Origin: Sinobaca qinghaiensis
Lineage (GTDB): Bacteria > Bacillota > Bacilli > Bacillales > Marinococcaceae
Reading direction: 5' to 3'
Assembly: GCF_003610495.1 (NCBI RefSeq)
Contig: NZ_RAPK01000007.1
Location: forward strand, 579,029-643,028
Length of the DNA: 64,000 bases
Part shown: one piece after another, positions 27,613 to 39,300 of the stretch
Layout of the letters: each line of letters opens with the position of its first letter
Numbering within the stretch: position 1 is the first letter of the stretch
Position numbers and translations under genes: made by a program
Notes under the pieces: model-generated
Seen by the model: the letters and a program-made list of their open reading frames with translations, nothing else
Database searches by the model: none
What the model was told of the DNA's origin: nothing

Positions 27613-28728
27613 TTATCTTTGATCCATCGGCACGTACTTCTGCTTATCCGGTCCTACATAATCAGCGCGTGGGCGGATTAAGCGGTTATCGCTGTACTGT
27701 TCCAGAATATGGGCCAGCCAGCCGGAAGCACGGCTTGTTGCAAAGATAGGGGTAAACAAATCGTGATCAATGCCAAGGCTGTGGTAAACAGAAGCAGAAT
27801 AGAAGTCCACGTTTGGAAGAAGACCTTTTTCATTGGTTACAACTTCTTCTACTTTCAAGGACATATCATACCACTTCGTTTCGCCGGTTACTTTCGTAAG
27901 GCGCTCGGACATATCACGCAGATGCTTCGCTCTTGGATCGCCCTGCTTGTAGACACGGTGTCCAAATCCCATGATTTTTTCTTTGTTCGCCATAGCTTTT
28001 TTAATGTAATCTTCAGCCTTATCCGGCTCACCGATTTCAGAAAGCATAGCCATAACTTTTTCGTTGGCACCGCCGTGCAGCGGGCCTTTTAAAGCTCCAA
28101 TAGCCGATGTCACACCGGAATAAATATCGGAGAGTGTTGCTACACAGACACGTGCAGTGAATGTGGAAGCGTTCAGCTCATGATCAGCATGAAGAACGAG
28201 CGCTTTATTAAACGCTGTAATAGACGTTTCGTCCGGCTCTTCCCCATTCAGCATGTAAAGGAAGTTAGCTGCAAAACCAAGGTCTGCCTTTGGAGCGATC
28301 GGCTCTTTTCCTTCACGAATGCGGGAGAAGCCCGTAACGATTGCAGGAATCTGCGCCTGAATCTTTACTGCTTTACGCTTATTCGCTTCCTCGTTCATTT
28401 CATCTGCTTCGTCATCATACAAGCCGAGCTGGGATACAGCTGTGCGAAGCGCAGCCATCGGATGTACTTTTTCGATTGGATACTGTTTCATAAAGTCAAA
28501 TATCTCTTTTGGAACATCCATATTTGCAGCAAGATCTTTAGTGAGTTCGTTTAATTCATTTTCCTTTGGCAGGTGTCCATTCCAAAGTAAATAAATCACT
28601 TCCTCAAATGTAGCATTATCTGCAAGATCATCAATATCAAATCCCTGGTAAGTCAGGACATCATCAATGATGGAACTGACGCTTGAGGTAGTTGCTACTA
28701 CCCCTTCAAGACCGCGTGTTGTACTCAT
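27613..28728 (-). CDS. citZ: Citrate synthase
   Basis: A 371-residue type II citrate synthase of the short Gram-positive form, condensing oxaloacetate and acetyl-CoA. Active-site histidines lie in ALKGPLHGGANEK (near 222) and GFGHRVYKQGDPRAKHL (near 260). It heads citZ-icd-mdh and has a promoter and a CcpA-type site in its leader. Confidence 0.98.
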   Translation of the reverse strand: MSTTRGLEGVVATTSSVSSIIDDVLTYQGFDIDDLADNATFEEVIYLLWNGHLPKENELNELTKDLAANMDVPKEIFDFMKQYPIEKVHPMAALRTAVSQLGLYDDEADEMNEEANKRKAVKIQAQIPAIVTGFSRIREGKEPIAPKADLGFAANFLYMLNGEEPDETSITAFNKALVLHADHELNASTFTARVCVATLSDIYSGVTSAIGALKGPLHGGANEKVMAMLSEIGEPDKAEDYIKKAMANKEKIMGFGHRVYKQGDPRAKHLRDMSERLTKVTGETKWYDMSLKVEEVVTNEKGLLPNVDFYSASVYHSLGIDHDLFTPIFATSRASGWLAHILEQYSDNRLIRPRADYVGPDKQKYVPMDQR

Positions 28729-28780
28729 TTTAAAAACATCTCCTTTACCTTAAAGTATGATTTCCAAATTCTTTGAAAAT

Positions 28781-28794
28781 CGAAAATGCTTACA
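28781..28794 (-). promoter_or_regulatory. cre-like CcpA site in the citZ leader
   Basis: TGTAAGCATTTTCG on the minus strand matches the cre consensus TGWAANCGNTNWCA except at one central position and the last base. It lies about 52 bases before the ATG and well downstream of the promoter, as expected for a CcpA roadblock. Confidence 0.6.
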
Positions 28795-28967
28795 TTTCCA
28801 TGAATTGTAAAAAGTGCCACTCTTTTTTTTAACTAGAATGGTTAGTCTGTTTACTACACAGAGTACCCTTCCCTTAAAGGCTCGATCATAATCATCATCA
28901 TTCCGGATTCCTGATATAGGTGAGATTCATTATAAGCTAACTATGTAGGAAGGACTTTCACCTACTC

Positions 28968-28996
28968 ATTATAACCATATTTCATGAATTTGTGAA
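28968..28996 (-). promoter_or_regulatory. Sigma-A promoter of citZ
   Basis: TTCACA and a perfect TATAAT with a 17-base spacer on the minus strand, giving a leader of about 230 bases. Confidence 0.72.
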
Positions 28997-29012
28997 TCAA
29001 AGTACACAAAAA

Positions 29013-29035
29013 AATAACATTCCTCTCTGTGAGGG
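29013..29035 (-). terminator. Weak terminator after ytwI
   Basis: CCCTC-ACAGA-GAGG on the minus strand, then AATGTTATTTTTTT. The stem is short, so the call is tentative. Confidence 0.35.
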
Positions 29036-29057
29036 CTGATGCAGGAAGTTCTTCTCA

Positions 29058-29534
29058 TTATCCGGCTCCGGACGAAGAAAAGAATTCCACCACTTTCATC
29101 GCTGTATAGGCAATGCCTGCTCCGATAAGCGGACCCACAGCAACTCCATTAAACAAAACAACAGCCAGAATGGTTCCAAATACAAGGGCCGCTGTAATAT
29201 GCGGATCGTTTGCAAGGAGCACCACCCCGCCTTTAGCTATAACGGCTACCGCTATGCCCGCGGCAAGTGCGATCCACGCGTAGGAAGATCTGGCTGCCTC
29301 CCCAAGCTGGCTGAATCCGATTTCCCCGGTCATGATAGGGATAAGAACCGTAAATGTAAGAATAGTAACCGCTATCGTGATACCTTTAGACTGCATAAAC
29401 GGAAATACTTTATCACCCAGTCCTGCATAATGAATAACCAGTAACGCAACAATAGCAATAATCAACGTCTGGTTTTTTGCAATAATGCTGACTGCCAACA
29501 GAACCAGCATAAAAAGTGAACCCGATGAAAACAT
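29058..29534 (-). CDS. ytwI: DUF441 family membrane protein (YtwI)
   Basis: A 158-residue integral membrane protein with about four long hydrophobic segments and glycine-rich loops. It fits the DUF441/YtwI family by length and by its place between fxsA and citZ. Function is unknown. In B. subtilis ytvI lies between ytwI and fxsA; here that gap is only about 120 bases. Confidence 0.85.
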   Translation of the reverse strand: MFSSGSLFMLVLLAVSIIAKNQTLIIAIVALLVIHYAGLGDKVFPFMQSKGITIAVTILTFTVLIPIMTGEIGFSQLGEAARSSYAWIALAAGIAVAVIAKGGVVLLANDPHITAALVFGTILAVVLFNGVAVGPLIGAGIAYTAMKVVEFFSSSGAG

Positions 29535-29612
29535 TCCAATCCCTTCCCTCTCTAAAATGGTTCTTTTCCATCCATATGTAAAGATCCGGACGCCTCTTTT
29601 CGTTCTATAAGC

Positions 29613-29642
29613 AAAAAAAGGCCCACTTTTCCAAGCGGGCCG
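29613..29642 (-). terminator. Terminator after fxsA
   Basis: GGCCCGCTT-GGAA-AAGTGGGCC is followed by seven T on the minus strand. Confidence 0.9.
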
Positions 29643-29655
29643 GATCGTATTTCAC

Positions 29656-30045
29656 TTACCTTCTTGTTACAACCACTGTTCCGTTCCGCAGCATCCGGTT
29701 CAATATCTTTTGGAAAAGAGCTTTGGCCGAACCGCGAGTTACCGGGAGAAGAAGCAAAAAGCCGGTCAAGTCTGTTATAAAACCGGGAGTAAGCAAAAAT
29801 GCGCTCCCAAGCAGAATACATGCCCCGTCCATTGCAAGGCTGCCTGGAATTTCTCCGTTCTGCATCTGCAGCTGGGCAGTTCTAATCGTTTGCAGACCTT
29901 CTTTTTTAGCCAGCCATGCACCTATAATACCTGTAAGAATAATAAGAATTATCGTCGGCCAGATTCCAATAACATTTCCTGCGAGAATGAGCACGCCTAC
30001 TTCAGCGGCTGGAATGATGATAAGCAGCAAGAGGAGCCATTTCAT
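29656..30045 (-). CDS. fxsA: FxsA family membrane protein
   Basis: A 129-residue cytoplasmic-membrane protein starting MKWLLLLLIIIPAAEVGVLI. It has the FxsA features: the GxxPTIxLxxxTxxxGAWLAKKEG loop and a terminal LTPGFITDLTGFLLLLPVTR segment. E. coli FxsA lessens phage T7 exclusion; the bacillus role is unknown. Two or three membrane helices are visible. It corresponds to YtzA of B. subtilis, upstream neighbour of pyk. Confidence 0.9.
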   Translation of the reverse strand: MKWLLLLLIIIPAAEVGVLILAGNVIGIWPTIILIILTGIIGAWLAKKEGLQTIRTAQLQMQNGEIPGSLAMDGACILLGSAFLLTPGFITDLTGFLLLLPVTRGSAKALFQKILNRMLRNGTVVVTRR

Positions 30046-30091
30046 TTAATTCTCTCCTTTTTTTCTCTTATTTATTTATTATATACGGAAT

Positions 30092-30121
30092 AAGCCGCCC
30101 CGTATAGCAGGGCGGCTTTTT
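30092..30121 (+). terminator. Hairpin after pyk with its T run on the plus strand
   Basis: AAGCCGCCC-CGTATAGCA-GGGCGGCTTTTT has its clear T run on the plus strand. On the minus strand, where pyk is read, it is followed only by ATTCC. It may act as a poor terminator for pyk and a better one against antisense reading. Confidence 0.6.
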
Positions 30122-30134
30122 ACCGTACATTTCT

Positions 30135-31889
30135 TTAAAGGACGCTTGCGTGGCCGCGGTAAATATCGCCGCGTGCGCCGTCCACTGTAATTTCTTCTCC
30201 GTCTTCAAATAAATCTGTAGCCTGGTCTACTCCAACGATTACAGGAATACCGAGCGTAAGTCCGACTACGGCTGCATGCGAAGTTAATCCGCCTTCTTCT
30301 GTAATAACGGAAGAGGCCTGTTCGAATGCCGGCATCATATCTTTATCTGTGCCATACGTTATCAGAATAGCCCCGGGTACCATCTTCTGTTTTGCTTCTT
30401 CAGCGTTTTTGGCAATGACTACTTTGCCGGAAGCCGTTTTTCTGCCAATGCCCTGTCCTTTAGCAGCAACTTCACCAATCACGTGAACTTTCATAATGTT
30501 TGTCGTTCCTGATTCACCTACAGGAACACCTGCGGTAATGACAACAAGATCTCCATGTTCTACACGGCCGCTTTTCAGCGCTTCTGTTACGGTGATATCA
30601 AGCATCTCATCCGTTGTTTTTGCTGCAGCGCCATGAATAGCCTTAACTCCCCAGACGAGCGCAAGTTTTCTTACAACGCCTGGATTGCTCGATACCGCAA
30701 TAATCGGTGATTCCGGACGGTATTTAGATACAATTCTTGCAGTATTTCCGCTTTCCGTAGCAGATAAAATAGCGGCAGCATTTAAATTAAAAGCCGTGTG
30801 GGAAACAGCCTGGCTGATAGAGTTTGTAATCGAAACCCGGCTTTCTTTCGTTCTTTGGCTTAAAATGTTTTTATACTTTAATGCTGTTTCCGTTTTGCGG
30901 GCGATATTGCTCATCGTCTGAACAGATTCAACTGGATAATCACCAGCTGCTGTTTCTCCGGACAGCATAATAGCGTCCGTGCCGTCAAAGATAGCGTTCG
31001 CTACGTCACTTGCTTCTGCTCTTGTCGGACGAGGATTGCGCTGCATCGAATCAAGCATCTGAGTGGCGGTAATAACCGGTTTTGCCAGCGTATTACATTT
31101 TTTGATCAGCTCTTTCTGGGCAAGCGGTACATCTTCCGGCGGTATTTCTACGCCAAGGTCTCCACGGGCTACCATCAGACCATCCGATACTTCAAGAATG
31201 GAATCTATATTGTCAATTCCTTCCTGATTTTCGATCTTTGGAACAATTTGAATGTCTTCTGCTCCATGCTTTTCAAGAAGTTCTCTTATTTCAAGTACAT
31301 CAGATGCTCTTCTGACGAAAGAAGCAGCAATAAAGTCCACACCCTGCTTAATACCAAATTCAATGTCAGCTGCGTCTTTATCGGTAATACCCGGAAGATT
31401 TACGCTGACATTAGGAAGGTTAACGCCTTTTTTATTCTTCAGCTCTCCGTTATTGAGCACTCTTGTACGAAGGTCTTTTCCTTGTATTTCAAGTACTTCC
31501 AGTTCAATTAATCCATCATCAAGAAGAATTTTCTTGCCTGGCTCCAAATCATCAGAAAGCCCTGCATAGGTTACGGAAATTTTTTCAGTCGTGCCTTCTA
31601 CTTCCTCAGCTGACACAATCAGATCTTGTCCTTTTTCCAGGTTAATGGCGCCGCCGGCCATTGTGTGGGTACGGATTTCGGGACCTTTCGTATCTAAAAG
31701 GATCGCTACGTTTTTTTCCAGCCTTGCCGAAACCTCACGAAGATTATCAATTCGTGCCTGATGTTCAGCAAAATCGCCATGAGAGAAATTCAGCCTGGCG
31801 ACATTCATGCCGGCCTTCATTAATTTTTCCAGGATCACCGGGTCTTCACTTGCCGGTCCTATAGTACAAACTATCTTTGTTTTTCTCAT
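30135..31889 (-). CDS. pyk: Pyruvate kinase with C-terminal PEP-utiliser domain
   Basis: A 584-residue pyruvate kinase converting PEP and ADP to pyruvate and ATP. The TIM barrel begins [14 protein letters not shown], with the catalytic-loop Lys in [10 protein letters not shown] and the signature [10 protein letters not shown]. The B domain and the regulatory C domain follow. After about residue 475 comes an extra domain with [21 protein letters not shown], the PEP-utiliser swivelling domain found in Bacillus-type enzymes. It follows pfkA with a 36-base gap, so both glycolytic kinases are likely cotranscribed. Confidence 0.98.
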   Translation of the reverse strand: MRKTKIVCTIGPASEDPVILEKLMKAGMNVARLNFSHGDFAEHQARIDNLREVSARLEKNVAILLDTKGPEIRTHTMAGGAINLEKGQDLIVSAEEVEGTTEKISVTYAGLSDDLEPGKKILLDDGLIELEVLEIQGKDLRTRVLNNGELKNKKGVNLPNVSVNLPGITDKDAADIEFGIKQGVDFIAASFVRRASDVLEIRELLEKHGAEDIQIVPKIENQEGIDNIDSILEVSDGLMVARGDLGVEIPPEDVPLAQKELIKKCNTLAKPVITATQMLDSMQRNPRPTRAEASDVANAIFDGTDAIMLSGETAAGDYPVESVQTMSNIARKTETALKYKNILSQRTKESRVSITNSISQAVSHTAFNLNAAAILSATESGNTARIVSKYRPESPIIAVSSNPGVVRKLALVWGVKAIHGAAAKTTDEMLDITVTEALKSGRVEHGDLVVITAGVPVGESGTTNIMKVHVIGEVAAKGQGIGRKTASGKVVIAKNAEEAKQKMVPGAILITYGTDKDMMPAFEQASSVITEEGGLTSHAAVVGLTLGIPVIVGVDQATDLFEDGEEITVDGARGDIYRGHASVL

Positions 31890-31925
31890 CTTATTCCTCC
31901 TAGTATTTAATACATTGTTTCTGGA

Positions 31926-32940
<1,015 letters not shown>

Positions 32941-32967
32941 ATGTAGCTTTTTCTTTTTTTTAGATCA

Positions 32968-33006
32968 AAAGGAAAAGTGCCTTCTGCTGTTAAGTCAGAA
33001 AGCACT
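32968..33006 (-). terminator. Terminator overlapping the end of accA
   Basis: AGTGCTTTCTG and GCAGAAGGCACT pair on the minus strand, followed by TTTTCCTTTT. The accA stop codon lies inside the stem. Confidence 0.7.
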
Positions 33007-33984
33007 AGGGTTATCTGCAGGAATGATAGCGCTGTCATCGTTAAATTCCCCGATATTTTTGAACTTTTCGTAGCGCTGCTCAATGAGTTCTTCCCCGCTC
33101 ATCTTATTCAGCTCGTCTATTGAAGCTTTTAGTATTTTATCTATCTGCTTCGCCTGCTCTGCTACATTATGATGGGCGCCTCCCCTGATTTCCGGAATAA
33201 CCTCATCAATAATTTCCATTTTTTTGAGGTCAGGTGCTGTAATTTTCATGGTTTCCGCTGCTTTTTTTGCATGAGCGGAATCTTTCCATAATAATGCGGC
33301 TGCGCCCTCCGGAGAAATAACAGAGTATGTAGAATTCTCCAGCATGTGAATGTGATTGCCTACTCCCAGAGCAAGAGCTCCGCCGCTTCCGCCTTCACCG
33401 ATAACGATGCTGACGATCGGAACGCTGAATCCAGCCATTTCCAGGAGGTTTCTGGCAATTGCTTCGCTTTGGCCTCGCTCTTCTGCAGCTTTTCCGGGAT
33501 AAGCGCCTTTTGTATCAATCAGGCATATAATCGGCCGATTGAATTTCTCCGCCTGCTTCATTAAGCGGAGCGCTTTTCGGTATCCTTCCGGATGCGGCAT
33601 ACCAAAATTCCGGCGCAGATTCTCTTTCGTGTCTTTGCCCCGCTGGTGGCCGATAACGGTTACCGGACGCCCGTGATAAAATGCAATGCCGCCTACAATG
33701 GCTTCATCGTCTCCGTACAGCCGGTCGCCATGCATTTCCATAAATCCTGTGCACAGCTCATTAATATAATCAAGCGAAGTCGGCCGCTCTGCGTGCCTTG
33801 CAATCTGGACGCGCTGCCATGGCTTTAAATTACCATATATTTCGTCTTCAAGCTGTTCCAGGCGGCTTTCCAGCTTATCTATTTCTCCACTCATGTCTAT
33901 TTCTTTATCTTTTGTAAATTCTTTTAGTTCGTTGATTTTCTCACGAAGCTCCACTACGGGCTTCTCAAAGGGAAGATGGTTCAT
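32995..33984 (-). CDS. accA: Acetyl-CoA carboxylase carboxyltransferase, alpha subunit
   Basis: A 329-residue alpha subunit that, with AccD, moves CO2 from biotin to acetyl-CoA to give malonyl-CoA for fatty acids. The N-terminal helix pair and the crotonase-like core ([35 protein letters not shown]) are clear. It begins 22 bases after accD. Confidence 0.98.
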   Translation of the reverse strand: MNHLPFEKPVVELREKINELKEFTKDKEIDMSGEIDKLESRLEQLEDEIYGNLKPWQRVQIARHAERPTSLDYINELCTGFMEMHGDRLYGDDEAIVGGIAFYHGRPVTVIGHQRGKDTKENLRRNFGMPHPEGYRKALRLMKQAEKFNRPIICLIDTKGAYPGKAAEERGQSEAIARNLLEMAGFSVPIVSIVIGEGGSGGALALGVGNHIHMLENSTYSVISPEGAAALLWKDSAHAKKAAETMKITAPDLKKMEIIDEVIPEIRGGAHHNVAEQAKQIDKILKASIDELNKMSGEELIEQRYEKFKNIGEFNDDSAIIPADNPSAF

Positions 33985-34006
33985 GCAGCCTCCTCCTTTC
34001 TCTATA

Positions 34007-34855
34007 TTACGTTCTGTGAATAGCCAGAATGGCGCTCAGTTTTTCTCTCATATCTGTTCGTGATATCACGTCATCAAGCTGGCCGTGCTTCAAAAGAAAC
34101 TCAGCTGTCTGAAAATCTTCCGGCAGTTCCTGCCTGATCGTCTGTTCAATAATACGGCGGCCCGCAAACCCAATTAATGCGCCAGGCTCTGCAAAATTAT
34201 AATCACCTAGAGAAGCAAAGCTTGCTGAAACTCCTCCGGTAGTGGGATGTGTCATGATAGATATAAACAACAGCCCTTCACGGTCCAGCTTCTTTAAAGC
34301 AGCGCTTGTTTTTGCCATCTGCATTAAACTAAGCACACCTTCCTGCATTCTTGCCCCGCCTGAAGAAGAAAACATAACAAACGGTACGCCATCAGCTGCG
34401 GCCTCTTCAATAGCACGTGCTATTTTTTCTCCTACTACCGATCCCATGCTTCCCATGCGGAACCTGGAATCCATAACGCCGGCTACGACAGGATGACTGT
34501 CTATTGTTCCTTTTCCGGTAACGACCGCTTCATGCAGATCTGTTTTTTTCTTATCCTGTTCTACTTTTTTCATGTAGTCAGGAAAACCGAGCGGATCCGA
34601 AGAAACCAAATACGTATTGATCTCGGAAAAAGTGCCCTCGTCGAAAAGGCCTTCAATTCTCTCCGGAGCAGTAATCGGCATATGATGCTGGCAGTTCATG
34701 CATACCATTTGATGTTTACGCAGTTCTTTCGTGTAAACAATGGTTTTACATGAAGGACATTTTGTCATAACTCCTTCATTCATACTGGCAGGCTGCTGCC
34801 TTTCAGGAGGCACTGTAGCATATCTTCTTTTTTTATTAAAAAAATCTTTTAACAC
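34007..34855 (-). CDS. accD: Acetyl-CoA carboxylase carboxyltransferase, beta subunit
   Basis: A 282-residue beta subunit with a four-Cys zinc ribbon (C33, C36, C52, C55) and the crotonase-fold core ([32 protein letters not shown]). The start is GTG at 34855. It pairs with accA in the accDA unit. No FapR-like operator was recognised in the short upstream region. Confidence 0.97.
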   Translation of the reverse strand: MLKDFFNKKRRYATVPPERQQPASMNEGVMTKCPSCKTIVYTKELRKHQMVCMNCQHHMPITAPERIEGLFDEGTFSEINTYLVSSDPLGFPDYMKKVEQDKKKTDLHEAVVTGKGTIDSHPVVAGVMDSRFRMGSMGSVVGEKIARAIEEAAADGVPFVMFSSSGGARMQEGVLSLMQMAKTSAALKKLDREGLLFISIMTHPTTGGVSASFASLGDYNFAEPGALIGFAGRRIIEQTIRQELPEDFQTAEFLLKHGQLDDVISRTDMREKLSAILAIHRT

Positions 34856-34928
34856 GCGTACACCTTCTTTGCTTTCCTATAAAGAATGTCTATTTTTTTA
34901 AAACAGAAATAAGCAGATTCACAAATAA

Positions 34929-34975
34929 ACGGATAGAAAGCGACCGATATGCGTTAACGATCGCTTTCTTTCCGT
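34929..34975 (-). terminator. Long inverted repeat after malic enzyme gene
   Basis: ACGGAAAGAAAGCGATCG and CGGTCGCTTTCTATCCGT pair with few mismatches, followed on the minus strand by TTATTTG. It probably ends the ytsJ transcript before accD. Confidence 0.55.
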
Positions 34976-35030
34976 AAACATTTCTCTTATTTTATCACGT
35001 AGCCTGTTATATATGGGAATAAATTTTAAA

Positions 35031-36269
35031 TTAATCTTTATCGATAATAGAAAGGCGGCGTGTTTTTTCAGCCACTTCCTCCGGATCAACTTCTTTACGG
35101 GCTACTCCTGTTTCCATTGCTGTTTTAGCTACGGCTGCTGCCACTGCAGGGGCAACTCTTCCGTCGAATGGATTCGGAATAACGTAATCTTCCGAAAGAT
35201 CGTTGTCTGCAATTAAATCAGCGATGGCATATACGGCTGCTTTTTTCATTTCTTCGTTAATGTGCGTAGCGTTTACGTCAAGCGCTCCTCTGAAAATACC
35301 CGGGAATGCAAGAACGTTATTAATCTGGTTAGGAAAGTCTGATCTTCCTGTTCCAATTACGTGGGCTCCGGCCTCTTTAGCCTCATGAGGCATGATTTCC
35401 GGATCCGGGTTGGCCATTGCAAAAATAATAGGATCTGCATTCATTGTCTGTACCATTTCTTTTGTCAATGCGCCTGCTACGGATACCCCGATAAATACGT
35501 CTGTATTTTTGATGATATCTTTAAGTTCTCCTGAAGCCTTATCTTTATTTGTTACTTTAGCAACCGCTGCTTTTACGTCATTCATTCCAAAAGAACGGCC
35601 TTCATAAATAGCCCCTTTGGAATCACAGAGAATAACGTCACGTACGCCAAGACGCTGCAAAAGCTTGATAATGGCAATACCAGCAGATCCGGCTCCATTA
35701 ATCACAACGCGGATTTCAGAAATCGGCTTGCCGTTAAGCTTCAATGCGTTAATCAGGCCGGCTGCTGTAACGATGGCTGTTCCATGCTGATCGTCATGAA
35801 ATACAGGTATGTTCGTTTCTTTTTTTAAGCGTTCTTCTATAATAAAGCAGTTAGGAGCCGCTATGTCTTCTAAGTTAACGCCGCCGAAAGTTGGTGACAT
35901 CAGCTTAACGGTTTCTACAATTTTGTCTACATCTGTTGTATCAAGGCAGATTGGGAATGCATCTACACCTGCAAACGATTTAAAAAGGACAGCTTTTCCT
36001 TCCATTACGGGAAGAGAAGCTTCGGGACCGATGTTTCCAAGACCTAACACGGCAGTACCATCTGTCACAACAGCAACCATGTTTCCCTTCATCGTATATT
36101 CAAATACTTTCTGCTTGTCTTCAAAGATAGCTTTACACGGTTCAGCCACACCCGGTGAATACGCTAAACTTAAGTCTCTGGAATTGCGGACGGGTACTTT
36201 AATTCCTGATTCAAGCTTCCCCTGATTTGCTCGATGAATATGAAGGGCTTCTTCTCTTGTCGTTGGCAC
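35031..36269 (-). CDS. ytsJ: NAD(P)-dependent malic enzyme (YtsJ type)
   Basis: A 412-residue short bacterial malic enzyme that decarboxylates malate to pyruvate. Features: LSLAYSPGVAEPCKAI, the catalytic Lys region in GKAVLFKSFAGVDAFP, the metal site IEDIAAP-type (NLEDIAAPNCF), HDDQHGTAIV, and the nucleotide fold VINGAGSAGIAI. Its place between accD and dnaE fits YtsJ, the main NADP malic enzyme of B. subtilis. I start at GTG 36269, ten bases after AAGGAG; the GTG at 36278 directly abuts that site. Confidence 0.93.
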   Translation of the reverse strand: MPTTREEALHIHRANQGKLESGIKVPVRNSRDLSLAYSPGVAEPCKAIFEDKQKVFEYTMKGNMVAVVTDGTAVLGLGNIGPEASLPVMEGKAVLFKSFAGVDAFPICLDTTDVDKIVETVKLMSPTFGGVNLEDIAAPNCFIIEERLKKETNIPVFHDDQHGTAIVTAAGLINALKLNGKPISEIRVVINGAGSAGIAIIKLLQRLGVRDVILCDSKGAIYEGRSFGMNDVKAAVAKVTNKDKASGELKDIIKNTDVFIGVSVAGALTKEMVQTMNADPIIFAMANPDPEIMPHEAKEAGAHVIGTGRSDFPNQINNVLAFPGIFRGALDVNATHINEEMKKAAVYAIADLIADNDLSEDYVIPNPFDGRVAPAVAAAVAKTAMETGVARKEVDPEEVAEKTRRLSIIDKD

Positions 36270-36344
36270 GTAATCCACTCTCCTTTTATATAACTGCGTT
36301 TACTCTATAGGGCAAGTTTTTCGATAACTTGCAAAACTTCTTTA

Positions 36345-36353
36345 ATTATAACA
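36345..36353 (-). promoter_or_regulatory. Extended -10 promoter of ytsJ
   Basis: On the minus strand TGTTATAAT is a perfect TG-extended -10 element; the -35 position reads only ATGAAC. Confidence 0.6.
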
Positions 36354-36372
36354 GATCAAACAAACTAGTTCA

Positions 36373-39300
36373 TCATTCCGAGGGTTTAAAAACAATAAAT
36401 TCTTTCGGAATATATTTTTCCATTTCTTTCATAAAATGGAGGTTTGGCGATGCTTTCAAATGACTGCCCAGCTGCACTGTCTCTCTTGTACGTTCATAAA
36501 AAACGTTCACAGCCACAGGACCAGGATACTGGTTTACTACTTTTTTCACCTGTTTTATTACGCCTTGTTTTTCCAGGTGTTCGTCTACTTTTAACCAGAG
36601 CATAGACCGGCTCTGGGCATGGAGTTCCGGCAGACTCAGGACAGCTTCTGCAATAATCTGGAGGCTGCGTCCCTTTGCTTCTGTTCTTCCCTGGATGAGC
36701 ATCGGTACTCTCTGTTCGATCAGCGGCCTGACTTTCCGGTAGACAAATGGAAATATTACTACTTCTGCCGAAGCATCTCCGTCCGTTATCGTAAGAAATG
36801 CCATTTTTTCTCCCTTTTTTGTCCGGATTTCCCTGCACTCTTCTTCAATACCTGCGACCCATATTTTTTTCAGGCCTTCTTTAATATTTCCCAGTTCTGC
36901 CAGTTGATAGGAAGGCAGAAAATGGCTGTATTCATCCAGAGGATGTCCGCTTAAATAAAGGCCGGTTGCTTCTTTTTCTGCTTCGTAAGCTTCCTTGGCG
37001 GTATATGGTTCGGCCTCCACATAACGGAAATCCTCGTCTCCGGAATCGATAAGACCTCCCAGCTCTCTTTGAAACCCGGCAAACTCCAGAGCACGGTCAA
37101 TAGAGGCAAGCAGCACCGTCCGGTTTTTACCCCATTCATCACAGGCTCCGGATTTAATGAGCATTTCCAGACCGCTTCGTCCAAATTCTTTTATGTTAAC
37201 ACGGATACAGAAGTCAATTAAGTCTTTAAACGGCCCTTTTTTCCGTTCTTCTATAAGCGAATACACTGCTTTGTTTCCAACCTGCCTGATCATGTTAAAT
37301 CCAAACAGAATCTGTTCTTTTTCCAGTTTGAACGTAGAATAACTTCTGTTTATAGAGGGAGGCAGAAACGTGATTCCGCTCTTTTCCGCTTCCCTTTTGT
37401 ACTGACCGAGTTTGCTTTTATTGTGCACGTGAAGAGTCAGAAGGACCGTATAAAAAACGGCCGGCTCGTTGGCTTTTATATAAGCCAGCTGATAGGAGAT
37501 AACGCTGTATGCAACAGCGTGGCTTTTATTAAAGCCGTAATCGGCAAAACGGACGATCGTATCATACACATTCGAAGCCGTATCCGAACTGTATCCCTTC
37601 TGCACAGCTCCGCTAATAAACGCTTCCCTCTCTTTTTCCAGCACTTCTCTTTTTTTCTTGCTGACCGCCCGCCGGAGAAGATCAGCCTGTCCATAGGAAT
37701 ATCCGGCCATCAGTGCAGCTATCTGCATAATTTGTTCCTGATAAACAATAACCCCATAGGTGTCGCCTAAAATCGGCTCCAGATCCGGATGGGGGAACTC
37801 CGTTTTTTCTTTCCCATGTTTACGGGCTGCATAATTAGGAATAAACTCCATTGGACCCGGACGGTACAATGCGTTTACCGCTGTAATATCTTCAAATCGA
37901 TCCGGACGGATCTGCTGAAGGGCTTTTTTCATTCCGTCGGACTCCAGCTGAAAGACGCCATCTGTGTTTCCTTGAGCCAGCAGGGCAAAAGCCGCGGCGT
38001 TATCAAGAGACAGGTTCCGAAGCGAAAACTGATGATCTTTTCGTTTTATCAATTCTTCCATACGCTGCAGCATCGATAAATTCCTCAGGCCGAGGAAATC
38101 GATTTTCGTCAATCCCTGTGCTTCGAGTACTCCCATAGGATATTGAGTTACCGGCACATTGCCCTCTTTGTAAAGCAGTGGAACATGATCTGTTAATTCG
38201 TGTCTGCTGACAATAACACCGGCGGCATGTACTGAAGTATGCCTGGGCATTCCCTCTATCTGAGCAGCCAGTTTCATCACAGCTGCAGCCGCTTTTTCCC
38301 GTGTAATAAATGCTTTCATGTCTGCGTTTTCCTGAATTGTTTCCGCTATGGTTTTCTGGCGGCCCGGCTGGGCGGGGATGTAGCCGGCCAGTTTTTCGAT
38401 CAGCGCCTGCGGCGTTTCCAGTATTCTTCCGATATCACGGATCGCCGCTCTAGCCCCAAACGTTCCGAAGGTGCCGATCTGTGCTACGTGGGAAACACCG
38501 TACTTTTCCGCCGTATATCGAATCACTTCATCGCGCCGGTCATCTTGAAAATCAATATCAATATCCGGAAAACTGATCCGGTCCGGATTTAAAAAACGTT
38601 CAAACAAAAGTTCATGCTTCAAGGGATCCACATCTGTTATTTCCAGCACATAGGCGGCAAGGGATCCTGCCGCAGATCCTCTTCCCGGCCCTACAGCAAT
38701 ACCGGCTGTCCGGGCAAATTGTATAAAATCCTGCACGATTAGAAAATAATCGGCAAATCCGGTGTTTTCTATAATAGTTAATTCATAGGTCAGCCTTTCT
38801 TCCGCTTGAGCGGAAGGGACGCTGAACCTTTTTTTCAAACCTTCCCGGCATAAGTAATTTAATTCTTCGACTGAATTATTTTTATATTGAAGAGGAAAAG
38901 AGGGCAGTGAAGGCGTCGATGGGCGGAGGGTGACAGCGCAGGCATCAGCAATCCGCACGGCGTTCGCGGCAGCTTCGCGCTGCATTTCCGACTCCTGGGG
39001 AAAAGGCGTGAGCGCATGTTCCGGAATGTCACTCCGATCCATCTCCCGCACAGGAATCCCTTGTTTCACAGCCTGGAGTGCTATTAATGCTTTGTATTCT
39101 TTTTGATCCGCCATTCGGACATTGTTTCCTGCAACAACCGGCAGATCAAAGGAGCGTGCGGCTTCTTTCCACTCTTCCAGGCCGGCTGTACCTTCTTCTT
39201 CCGGCCACTCTAGATAAAGCCTTCCCGCTGCTACTGTATCTTTGTATTTTTCCAGCGTATCTTTCACCCAGCCTTTTTCTTTAAGCCGGATCCAGTACGC

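Larger units (their letters stand above)
28729..29057. other. Intergenic region between ytwI and citZ
   Basis: No gene is seen in these 329 bases. The region holds a probable citZ promoter, a second TATAAT at 28929-28934 (minus strand) with a weak -35, a CcpA-like site near the gene, and a short inverted repeat GTAGG...CCTAC at about 28945-28965. Confidence 0.7.

Noticed and set aside
28729..29057. A possible small gene before citZ
   Set aside because: No frame with a ribosome site was seen; the content is promoter, leader and cre-like site.
29656..30045. A phage-exclusion or defence system around fxsA
   Set aside because: FxsA was named for an effect on phage exclusion in E. coli, but here it is a lone conserved housekeeping neighbour of pyk.
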